Origin: Chloroflexota bacterium
GTDB taxonomy: Bacteria; Chloroflexota; Limnocylindria; Limnocylindrales; Limnocylindraceae
DNA length: 5,238 nt
Assembly: GCA_009692905.1 (NCBI GenBank)
Contig: SHYI01000070.1
Span: 1 to 5,238 of the forward strand
Direction of reading: 5' to 3'
Part shown: positions 1 through 4,262 of the stretch, piece by piece
How positions within the stretch are numbered: the first letter of the stretch is position 1
How the letters are laid out: each line of letters opens with the position of its first letter
Notes under the pieces: model-generated
Told to the model about the DNA's origin: nothing
The model's input: only the letters and a program-made list of their open reading frames with translations
The model's database searches: none
Program-made: the position numbers and the translations under genes

Positions 1-125
1 CTTCGTGGGGCTTCTGGAACACCGAGGTTGAGGTGGCACGTATCGCAGAGCTGATCGCCCTCTTCGCCGCGCACACCCCCGAGACGCTGCCGAAGCGGCC
101 GACCATCGAAATCCTGCATGGCTAA
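1..125 (+). CDS. C-terminal fragment of a PLP-dependent enzyme, probably class V aminotransferase / cysteine desulfurase-like
   Basis: Only the last 40 codons are in the window. Reading from base 3 gives SWGFWNTEVEVARIAELI followed by a helical tail, ending in TAA at 123-125. The pattern 'S-x-G-F/Y-W-N-T-E-x-E-V/I-x-R' followed by an amphipathic helix is what I recognise from the C-terminal small domain of fold-type I class V aminotransferases and SufS/NifS-like cysteine desulfurases. The catalytic lysine and cofactor site would lie upstream, outside the window, so the reaction cannot be told. The gene overlaps the next start codon by 8 bases, which suggests co-transcription and translational coupling. 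The other two forward frames hit stops early, which supports this frame. A different PLP enzyme or an unrelated protein with a similar tail remains possible. Confidence 0.55.
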   Translation, partial: SWGFWNTEVEVARIAELIALFAAHTPETLPKRPTIEILHG

Positions 126-537
126 GTCACGCCGCCCACGCGGCTTCATCGGCCGTCGCATCTACCAGTTGCTGCATGCACCGAAACCGGTCTTTCGCGC
201 CGTCTTCTCAAACGTTTCTATCGCGGCACTCTTGACGATCGCGTATCTCCTCTACGACCTACAGGTAGAGCGCGCGCTGCGCAGCGGCGCCGATTTGAGT
301 GGCGTTATCGGTGGACGAGATCTTCGCACTGAGGCGGCGGCACTCCTCGTTTTTGGCACGGTGATCTTTGGCAGCCTCATCACCTATCTGATCGTTCCAC
401 AACCGCGCGCAGACGGAAACGGCACGGAGCGATCTGGGTGGTCAGCAGTGCTTGGGCTCTTCGCGAGCTTTCCCGTGGCGTACATCGCCCTCGTGATTGA
501 GAGCCAGTTCCTGAAGCCGCTCTTCGCGCAGCTGTAG
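118..537 (+). CDS. small membrane protein of unknown function, three predicted transmembrane helices
   Basis: I do not recognise a family in this 139-residue protein. It starts with a basic cytoplasmic-type segment (residues 1-28, rich in Arg/Lys). Three hydrophobic helices follow at about residues 29-48, 73-93 and 108-127. A polar loop with acidic and basic residues lies between the first two (49-72), and a short Gly/Arg-rich turn lies between the second and third (94-107). The positive-inside pattern puts the N terminus in the cytoplasm. The ATG at 118 lies inside the last codons of the upstream PLP-enzyme gene (8-base overlap) and has no Shine-Dalgarno sequence, so it is probably translated by re-initiation. 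The stop at 535-537 is only 7 bases from the stop of the convergent regulator gene. No cofactor or catalytic motif is visible. It may be an accessory membrane protein of the upstream enzyme, but nothing shows that directly. Confidence 0.75.
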   Translation: MAKSRRPRGFIGRRIYQLLHAPKPVFRAVFSNVSIAALLTIAYLLYDLQVERALRSGADLSGVIGGRDLRTEAAALLVFGTVIFGSLITYLIVPQPRADGNGTERSGWSAVLGLFASFPVAYIALVIESQFLKPLFAQL

Positions 538-544
538 CGGAGCG

Positions 545-868
545 TTACGCCTGGCGTGTGCCGATCAGGCGGTAGCCGATGCCGCGAACGCTCACCAAGA
601 TCTGTGGACGACGCTGATTCCCCTCGAACTTCTTGCGCAAGCGATTGACGGCAACGCGCAGCGCCTCGTCGCCGCCAGCCCAGTTCTCGCCCCACACGTA
701 GTCACGAATCTCTTGATGAGAGACCGCATCACCGAGTCGCTCAATCAGGAGCGAGAGGAGTCGCAGCTCCGTGCCGGTGAGGGTGATGGTGCGCTCAGCG
801 AGTCGCAACGCGCCACTGGCGCGGTCAATCGCGATGGGCGTCGGCTCTACAGGCGATGTGTCAGTCAT
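545..868 (-). CDS. stand-alone OmpR/PhoB-type winged-helix DNA-binding protein (no receiver domain)
   Basis: This 107-residue protein consists almost entirely of a Trans_reg_C winged-helix domain. LTGTELRLLSLLIE (30-43) matches the family's 'LTPTEFRLLxLL' first helix. The segment 49-63 (SHQEIRDYVWGENW after V49) is the second helix region. EALRVAVNRLRKKFE (68-82) is the recognition helix ('V-x-x-x-I-x-R-L-R-K-K'). RGIGYRL (95-101) is the wing hairpin seen in PhoB/OmpR proteins. The usual phospho-acceptor receiver domain is missing: only about 20 residues precede the fold. An in-frame extension to base 1111 exists, but it runs antisense through the transporter gene and reads as low-complexity Gly/Arg/Cys sequence, so I place the start at ATG 868. 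The gene is last in a minus-strand cluster behind the acetyltransferase and transporter genes and may have its own promoter. It presumably binds DNA as a transcription factor, and its target and signal are unknown. Confidence 0.85.
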   Translation of the reverse strand: MTDTSPVEPTPIAIDRASGALRLAERTITLTGTELRLLSLLIERLGDAVSHQEIRDYVWGENWAGGDEALRVAVNRLRKKFEGNQRRPQILVSVRGIGYRLIGTRQA

Positions 869-877
869 GGGAGAGCG

Positions 878-906
878 ATAGTAGCGGTTCTGTAACAGTT
901 CGTCTA
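878..906 (-). promoter_or_regulatory. candidate near-leaderless promoter of the winged-helix gene
   Basis: On the minus strand a -35-like TAGACG (906-901) is separated by 17 bases from a -10-like TACTAT (883-878), each matching 4 of 6 consensus bases. The -10 box ends only 9 bases before the ATG at 868, so transcription would start about 1-3 bases upstream of the start codon. There is no Shine-Dalgarno sequence in the leader, which agrees with leaderless translation. The -35 box overlaps the TAG stop of the transporter gene. The gene may also be reached by read-through from upstream. Confidence 0.4.
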
Positions 907-1845
907 CGCCACGCCGCCGAGGGCGATGGCAAGCGTTGCACCACCCGCAAGGGCAATCCCCAAAGCTTGGCGTGCGGTCACGCGTTCGCCCAGTAGCAGC
1001 GCCGCAAAGATCACCGTGGTGATTGGCGCGATCGAGGTGAAGACCGCCGCCACCGCCACACCGCTCTCCTCTTTCGAGAGGAAGAAGAAGAGATTCCCCG
1101 CCGTTTCGCATGTGCCCGCCACGGTGAGGAGCAGCAGCAGACGCAGCCGCGGTAGCAGCCCCACGGGAATTGCGCCGGCGCGAATCGGCTCATCGCCAGG
1201 TGGCCGACGGCCGACCAGGCGAGCCACAACGAAGACCAGCGCCAACGCGGAGACGCTGGCAATGCGCAGGATGGTGATGAGCCACACCGTTGCGTCTGAT
1301 TCAACACCGGCGAAGATCAGGCTGAAACTTGCAAAGCAGATGCCAGCCGCCACTCCGTAGAACGCACCGCCGCGAGCCGCCGCGCCACTCGATGCATCGG
1401 CGTGCGCACCCGCCTCGCCAGCGACGGCATGCTCAACAGCGCTCGTTGAGACGATGATGATCGCAACGATGGCCGCCAAGAATCCAACGAGTCGAAGGAG
1501 TGATGGAATCTCGCCCTGCAGGATGCTGACTCCAACGGGAATCAGTGCAGAGAGTGTGCCGGCGATGCTGGCAACAATAGAGATACGCCCATGTGCAAAC
1601 CCGTGATAGAGCAAGAGCACGCCGGTGCCGCCGACAATTCCGGCGATCGCCGTGGTGGGCAGGACAGCGCCAGTCGGCGGCGCGCCGCCAATGATGAGAG
1701 CAACGGGGATGAGGAGCGCAAGAGTTGCCGTCTGGCTCGCGGCGACGACCAGGAAGGTTGGAAGGCGGCGGCTGGCGAGCCCACCCAAGAAGTCGCCACC
1801 ACCCCAGGAGAAGGCGGCGATCACGCCGAAGAGCGCGCCGATCAT
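904..1845 (-). CDS. EamA/DMT-superfamily transporter
   Basis: This 313-residue protein shows the duplicated five-helix layout of EamA-domain drug/metabolite transporters, at the family's usual length of about 300. Hydrophobic segments lie near residues 2-22, 30-52, 64-83, 88-109 and 115-135, then near 160-178, 185-207, 229-250, 256-280 and 285-310. A polar Ala/His/Glu-rich linker (136-158) joins the halves. The C-terminal repeat ends with LLGERVTARQALGIALAGGA, the typical 'LGE-x-x-T-x-x-Q-x-x-G' ending of the EamA domain; the matching place in the first half is GEIPSLLRLVGF (111-122). It acts in the inner membrane, probably exporting a metabolite or amino-acid-like compound, and substrate cannot be read from sequence. 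Its ATG overlaps the acetyltransferase stop as ATGA (1842-1845), so the two are probably translationally coupled and one transcript. No Shine-Dalgarno sequence precedes the start. Confidence 0.9.
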   Translation of the reverse strand: MIGALFGVIAAFSWGGGDFLGGLASRRLPTFLVVAASQTATLALLIPVALIIGGAPPTGAVLPTTAIAGIVGGTGVLLLYHGFAHGRISIVASIAGTLSALIPVGVSILQGEIPSLLRLVGFLAAIVAIIIVSTSAVEHAVAGEAGAHADASSGAAARGGAFYGVAAGICFASFSLIFAGVESDATVWLITILRIASVSALALVFVVARLVGRRPPGDEPIRAGAIPVGLLPRLRLLLLLTVAGTCETAGNLFFFLSKEESGVAVAAVFTSIAPITTVIFAALLLGERVTARQALGIALAGGATLAIALGGVA

Positions 1846-2270
1846 GGGGCAACCCAGCGCATGCGCTGATGTGGGCCGACCTGGGGGAACTCAAAGCGCT
1901 CCCCTTCGGCAACAAAGCCGAGGCGCTCGTAGAGGGTGATGGCCGCTACCCGTGCGTTGCACCAGAGGTCGCGTGGGGCGCTCGTATCGGACCACCAAGC
2001 GGCGATGGCGGCGCGCATCAGCGCCTCACCGATCCCCTGGCTGCGCCAGTGGGGGGCAGTCGCCGCGCCACGGAGTTGGGTGCTTGGCCCGTCGACGGTA
2101 TAGAGCGAGACGCAAGCAGCGAGCTCACCGCCGCTCCAGGCTCCCCAGTGCGCACCAGCGCCGGCCTCATCACCCGGGTAGTAGGCGCTCACCAGCGGCC
2201 GCCCCGCGCGCAGCACGGCATGGCGCAAGTTCAGGATCTCCTCGAACGTCGCAGGTCGAATCTCCAGCAT
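1842..2270 (-). CDS. GNAT-family N-acetyltransferase
   Basis: This 142-residue protein has the size and order of elements of a single-domain Gcn5-related acetyltransferase. The N-terminal strand and helix read MLEIRPATFEEILNLRHAVL. The acetyl-CoA-binding motif A follows a strand around 66-71 and contains RSQGIGEALMRAA (76-88), matching the R/Q-x-x-G-x-G/A pyrophosphate-binding loop. Motif B is seen in ARVAAITLYERLGF (106-119), where the 'A-x-x-x-Y-x-x-x-GF' tyrosine is the usual general-acid residue. The tail GPHQRMRW (132-139) resembles the 'PH-x-x-M' ending of some small-molecule GNATs. The acceptor is unknown. It is the first gene of the minus-strand cluster and is coupled to the EamA transporter by an ATGA overlap, which suggests an acetylate-and-export or resistance/detoxification pair (inference). 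The ATG at 2270 has no close Shine-Dalgarno sequence; a purine run on the minus strand lies about 16 bases upstream, too far to serve well. Confidence 0.88.
   Translation of the reverse strand: MLEIRPATFEEILNLRHAVLRAGRPLVSAYYPGDEAGAGAHWGAWSGGELAACVSLYTVDGPSTQLRGAATAPHWRSQGIGEALMRAAIAAWWSDTSAPRDLWCNARVAAITLYERLGFVAEGERFEFPQVGPHQRMRWVAP
1855..1868. repeat. 14-bp perfect palindrome just upstream of the transporter start
   Basis: CAGCGCATGCGCTG is its own reverse complement. It lies inside the 3' end of the acetyltransferase gene, about 10 bases before the transporter ATG on the minus strand. In mRNA it could form a five-pair GC stem with a CATG loop and affect coupling between the two genes. 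It could equally be a chance result of the Gln-Arg-Met codons in a GC-rich gene. Confidence 0.35.
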
Positions 2271-2316
2271 GCGTACAGGCTACCTGCTCCCCCCGCGCAT
2301 GCACTACCGTTCCCTC
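2271..2316. promoter_or_regulatory. divergent promoter region between acetyltransferase and dehydratase genes
   Basis: These 46 bases separate the divergent start codons at 2270 (minus) and 2317 (plus), if the dehydratase start is chosen correctly. On the plus strand TACCGT (2305-2310) sits 6 bases before ATG 2317, which is the distance expected for a leaderless -10 box; I see no convincing -35. The region carries CAGG-CTA-CCTG (2276-2286) and is framed by an inverted GCATGCG/CGCATGC pair (2267-2273 and 2296-2302). Either could be a regulator site, but both are short. No Shine-Dalgarno sequence is present for either gene. Confidence 0.35.
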
Positions 2317-3414
2317 ATGCCTGACCTACCCGCTCGCGAACAGCGCCCGGCCTATCCACCACTGCCGACCACCGATCCCCTGACAGGCGAGCCGTTCAGC
2401 ATGGATCTGAAGGCGGTGAAGGATGCGGTCCAGCGCACCGCAGGGAAGCTCCACATCACGCCAATCCTCTCCTCGGTCGGCGCTGCCGACGCAATTCGCC
2501 GCAGTGGTGGCCCGTTCCTCGGCGACGGACGCGTGCGATTTAAGTCAGAGCACCTCCAGCGCAGCGGCTCGTACAAGGTCCGCGGCATGTTGAACCGCGT
2601 CGCACGCCTCGTTGAGTTCTTTGGCATCGAGGATGTGAAGCGCCGCGGCATCATCACCTTTAGCGCAGGCAACGCCGCCGCCGCATACGCCTGGGCGGGC
2701 CGCGCCTACGGCATCCCTGTCGAGGTGGTCATGCCGACGAAGGCCGTGCCCGCAAAGATTGCCGCCTGCAAGGCCTACGGGGCAACGGTTCACCTTGTCG
2801 AAGGGCACATGGGCACCGCAGGAGAGCTAAAGAACAAACTGGTTGCAGAGCGTGGCCTCATTGATGCCCACCCATTTGATGATCCGTTTGTGATTGCCGG
2901 CCACGGCAGCATGGGCATTGAGATCCTTGAACAGATTCCCGAAGCTGATGTCGTCATCGGTGGACTTGGTGGTGGCGGCATGCTCTGCGGCGCATCCGTC
3001 GCACTTCGCGCTCTGAAGCCCGAAATTCGCCTCTACGGCGTTGAGCCAGACGGCTCCTCTGCGGTAAAGCAGGCGGTAGACAGCGGTGGTGTCGTGTCAG
3101 TAACTCCGGTCACCGTGGCCGACGGTCTCGGTGCGCCGTATGCCGGCTCTTGGACACTCCCGCTCGCCTCATCCCTCCTTGATGGCCTTGTCACCCTCCC
3201 CGACGAGGAGATCCTTGGGGGACTGCGGTTCGCCATGGAGCGCCTGAAGCAGGTGGTGGAGCCCGCGGGTGCCGCTGCCCTTGCCGCCCTTCTCTTCGGC
3301 CGAATTCCCGTCATCCCCGGCGACCGTGTCGTTGTCATCCTGAGTGGCGGCAACGTCGACCTCACCCGCATCCCAGAATTCCTGGAGCGCGCCACCCCCG
3401 TCCCTGGCGCATAG
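2317..3414 (+). CDS. threonine/serine dehydratase-like PLP enzyme (fold type II)
   Basis: The predicted enzyme removes the hydroxyl and amino group of threonine or serine to give 2-oxobutyrate or pyruvate. It has the fold-type II landmarks in order. SGSYKVRG holds the PLP lysine (Lys87 counted from this start). FSAGNAAAAYAW carries the substrate-loop Asn. DDPFVIAGHGSMGIEIL follows. GGLGGGGMLCG is the glycine loop for the PLP phosphate. EPAGAAALAAL and VILSGGNVDLTRIPE give the C-terminal pyridine-nitrogen site. No ACT regulatory domain is present, so it resembles catabolic TdcB-type enzymes rather than long IlvA. The start is uncertain. ATG 2317 gives 365 residues; ATG 2401 gives 337, places the lysine at 59 (E. 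coli TdcB Lys58) and has an AGGCGAG-like SD. ATG 2269 would run across the start of the divergent gene. The Ala replacement of the usual His-Ala-Gln-Gly after the loop Asn suggests a subfamily with different specificity. It stands as a single gene, divergent from the acetyltransferase. Confidence 0.88.
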   Translation: MPDLPAREQRPAYPPLPTTDPLTGEPFSMDLKAVKDAVQRTAGKLHITPILSSVGAADAIRRSGGPFLGDGRVRFKSEHLQRSGSYKVRGMLNRVARLVEFFGIEDVKRRGIITFSAGNAAAAYAWAGRAYGIPVEVVMPTKAVPAKIAACKAYGATVHLVEGHMGTAGELKNKLVAERGLIDAHPFDDPFVIAGHGSMGIEILEQIPEADVVIGGLGGGGMLCGASVALRALKPEIRLYGVEPDGSSAVKQAVDSGGVVSVTPVTVADGLGAPYAGSWTLPLASSLLDGLVTLPDEEILGGLRFAMERLKQVVEPAGAAALAALLFGRIPVIPGDRVVVILSGGNVDLTRIPEFLERATPVPGA

Positions 3415-3417
3415 ACC

Positions 3418-3447
3418 TTGACGTTTGGGCCAGTGGTCGTCTACCTT
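3418..3447 (+). promoter_or_regulatory. candidate promoter of the small-protein cluster
   Basis: TTGACG (3418-3423) matches the -35 consensus at 5 of 6 positions and begins just 4 bases after the dehydratase stop. An 18-base spacer leads to TACCTT (3442-3447), a weak -10 (3 of 6). The predicted transcription start falls near 3454, right at the left edge of the 19-bp palindrome. The good -35 and the position before the first small gene support it; the poor -10 keeps confidence moderate. Confidence 0.45.
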
Positions 3448-3454
3448 ACTACTA

Positions 3455-3473
3455 ACTGATACTCAGTATCAGT
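3455..3473. promoter_or_regulatory. 19-bp perfect palindrome, likely repressor operator
   Basis: ACTGATACTCAGTATCAGT consists of two perfect 9-base arms around a single central C. A one-base centre cannot be the loop of a tight RNA hairpin at full stem length, so a dimeric protein site on DNA is the more natural reading. Size and symmetry resemble TetR-family operators. It lies at or just after the predicted transcription start and 12 bases before the SD of the 66-aa gene, where a bound repressor would block initiation. No TetR-type gene is in the window, so the regulator would act from elsewhere. Confidence 0.6.
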
Positions 3474-3484
3474 ACAAGCGCAGT

Positions 3485-3493
3485 AGGGAGGTT
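3485..3493 (+). promoter_or_regulatory. strong Shine-Dalgarno sequence of the 66-aa gene
   Basis: AGGGAGGTT contains a full GGAGG core, ending 4 bases before ATG 3496. With the preceding T it forms the 10-mer TAGGGAGGTT, found again before the paralogous gene. The other starts in the window lack such a sequence. Confidence 0.75.
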
Positions 3494-3495
3494 CC

Positions 3496-3696
3496 ATGGC
3501 TTACAGCTACAAGAACTCACGTGGCGTCGAGTACTACCTACACGGTCGAACTCGAACGGTGGCCAACGGGAAGCAGGTGACCCTGCACTTCTTTGCGAAG
3601 ACCGAACGGGAGGGCGGAGTGGAAGCGCTCCCTGTGGGGTACACCGTGATTGAATCGGCGAAGACTGGCCTGCCGATCCTCAAGAAAAAGGCCTAA
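3496..3696 (+). CDS. small basic conserved protein of unknown function (paralogue A)
   Basis: This 66-residue protein has no function I can name. It begins MAYSYKNSRGVEYYLHGRTR and ends TGLPILKKKA. Alternating hydrophobic/polar runs (EYYLHGR, QVTLHFFAK, YTVIES, LPILKKK) suggest a small beta-rich fold with a Lys-rich tail. No signal peptide, membrane helix or Cys residue is seen. It is 45/65 identical, without gaps, to the 71-residue protein at 4005-4220; the best conserved blocks are KNSRG, EYYLH, GKQV, FFAK, VIES and TGLPILKKK. I recall similar short proteins as hypothetical genes in Chloroflexota and some candidate-phylum genomes, unverified here. A complete SD precedes ATG 3496, and a promoter and 19-bp operator-like palindrome lie in the leader. 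The putative zinc-ribbon gene begins on the base after its stop. The basic surface would allow nucleic-acid or ribosome binding, but that is a guess. Confidence 0.85.
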   Translation: MAYSYKNSRGVEYYLHGRTRTVANGKQVTLHFFAKTEREGGVEALPVGYTVIESAKTGLPILKKKA

Positions 3697-3921
3697 GTGC
3701 GCCAGCCAGCGCACGAGATCAAGTGCCCGAACGGCGACCTCCCCGAGCAGCCACACCTCTTTGAGGCGGCTGCCGGGGAGGGAACCCCGCTGTTCATGTT
3801 CTGCCGCAACTGCGGCGAGGTCCGAATGATTGAACTGCCTACGGTAGATCCCATTCCACTTGATGATCTCCCTGCCCACCTCTGGCCGAGCGCACGCGAA
3901 GACGGCAAAGGTAATGCGTAA
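3697..3921 (+). CDS. putative small zinc-ribbon protein
   Basis: This 74-residue reading frame starts at GTG directly after the TAA of the preceding gene (TAAGTG). A weak AAAAAGG sits 5 bases upstream, so translation is likely coupled to the 66-aa gene. Visible metal-ligand candidates are Cys10 in IKCPNGD and the pair Cys36/Cys39 in FCRNCGEVR, the C-x2-C-G knuckle of zinc ribbons. A fourth ligand could be His6 or His20, because there is no fourth Cys. The rest is acidic and Pro-rich (VDPIPLDDLPAHLWP). The large antisense reading frame (3538-3978) looks like its shadow. The preserved Cys knuckle and the tight junction argue that the gene is real. Its function is unknown; it could bind nucleic acid or be a partner of the neighbouring small proteins. 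A hairpin follows its stop immediately. Confidence 0.7.
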   Translation: MRQPAHEIKCPNGDLPEQPHLFEAAAGEGTPLFMFCRNCGEVRMIELPTVDPIPLDDLPAHLWPSAREDGKGNA

Positions 3922-3946
3922 CCTCTTCCCACCTGGTGGGAAGAGG
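3922..3946 (+). terminator. 25-bp perfect inverted repeat after the zinc-ribbon gene
   Basis: Arms CCTCTTCCCACC and GGTGGGAAGAGG flank a single T, starting on the first base after the TAA at 3919-3921. As RNA it can form an 11-pair stem with a CTG loop. It is not followed by a U run, so it is not a standard intrinsic terminator. It may stabilise or attenuate the upstream mRNA. Alternatively it is an operator for a promoter of the next gene, since any -35 box serving the downstream TGTAGAT-like -10 (3955-3960) would fall inside it. Confidence 0.5.
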
Positions 3947-3971
3947 CGTACGCTGTAGATAGGTGGTTGCC

Positions 3972-3984
3972 CGCCCATAGGGCG
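3972..3984 (+). repeat. small leader hairpin before paralogue B
   Basis: CGCCC-ATA-GGGCG can form a five-pair GC stem in the mRNA leader and ends 6 bases before the SD of the 71-aa gene. It is short and may be chance, but it is well placed to influence ribosome access. Confidence 0.3.
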
Positions 3985-3989
3985 CCATG

Positions 3990-3999
3990 TAGGGAGGTT
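3990..3999 (+). promoter_or_regulatory. strong Shine-Dalgarno sequence of paralogue B
   Basis: TAGGGAGGTT repeats the exact 10-mer found before the 66-aa gene. Its GGAGG core lies 7 bases before ATG 4005, close to the ideal distance. It fixes the start choice for the 71-aa protein. Confidence 0.8.
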
Positions 4000-4004
4000 A
4001 AGAG

Positions 4005-4220
4005 ATGGCTTTCAGTCATAAAAACTCACGCGGGACTGAGTATTACCTCCACGTGCGATCACGCATTGTGGCGAGCGGAAAGCAGGTAGACCTCTACTTC
4101 TTTGCCAAGAAGCCAGGGGCAGGCGCCGTCGCCGAGCTTCCTGACGGCTACAAGGTGATTGAGTCAGAGCGGACCGGCCTGCCGATCCTGAAGAAGAAGT
4201 CGAAGTTCCCCTGGGGGTGA
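4005..4220 (+). CDS. small basic conserved protein of unknown function (paralogue B)
   Basis: This 71-residue protein is the paralogue of the 66-residue protein at 3496-3696 (45 of 65 aligned residues identical, no gaps). It begins MAFSHKNSRGTEYYLHVRSR. Differences cluster at residues 36-44 (KPGAGAVAE versus TEREGGVEA), which looks like a surface loop between strands. The shared Lys-rich end TGLPILKKK is followed by a private tail, SKFPWG. No Cys, signal peptide or membrane helix is seen. The start is set by an excellent SD. The gene is separated from the zinc-ribbon gene by 83 bases that hold a 25-bp inverted repeat and a small leader hairpin, so it may have its own promoter or be reached by read-through. 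The function is unknown. Tandem duplication followed by divergence is the simplest origin. Confidence 0.85.
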   Translation: MAFSHKNSRGTEYYLHVRSRIVASGKQVDLYFFAKKPGAGAVAELPDGYKVIESERTGLPILKKKSKFPWG

Positions 4221-4256
4221 TCAACTAACTGTGTCAAACAGTCGGCACAGTGATCA
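4218..4256. repeat. imperfect dyad with alternative hairpins before rmuC
   Basis: TGATCA occurs at both ends (4218-4223 and 4251-4256). Inside, ACTGT at 4228-4232 can pair either with ACAGT at 4238-4242 (5-base loop) or with ACAGT at 4247-4251; the second pairing extends by one base pair to ACTGTG/CACAGT and can stack under the TGATCA pairs. The structure spans the stop of paralogue B and most of the spacer before rmuC. There is no U run for a terminator. It could be a regulator site or leader structure, or chance. Confidence 0.35.
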
Positions 4257-4262
4257 GGCAAG

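Noticed and set aside
869..1111. N-terminal extension of the winged-helix protein
   Set aside because: The extra 81 residues lie in another frame over the transporter gene, read as Gly/Arg/Cys-rich noise, and do not form a receiver domain.
926..1360. 144-codon + strand reading frame within the transporter region
   Set aside because: Antisense to the EamA gene, low-complexity Ala/Arg/Ser/Thr sequence, no motif.
1725..2324. 199-codon + strand reading frame across the acetyltransferase and transporter start
   Set aside because: It is antisense to two recognisable genes and its translation is a run of Arg/Gly/Pro/Ala with no domain; a shadow of GC-rich coding sequence.
3455..3473. 19-bp palindrome as a terminator of the dehydratase gene
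   Set aside because: A one-base centre, AT-rich arms and no following U run do not fit an intrinsic terminator, and it sits after a promoter-like sequence.
3538..3978. 146-codon minus-strand reading frame over the small-protein cluster
   Set aside because: It crosses paralogue A, the zinc-ribbon gene and an inverted repeat in antisense, and it lacks any recognisable domain, whereas the + strand genes have an SD, a paralogue and a Cys motif.
3451..4231. Shared ACTAACTG at 3451-3458 and 4224-4231 as cassette boundaries of a mobile unit
   Set aside because: An 8-base match is expected by chance in 5 kb, the flanking sequences differ, and there is no integrase, transposase or target-site duplication.
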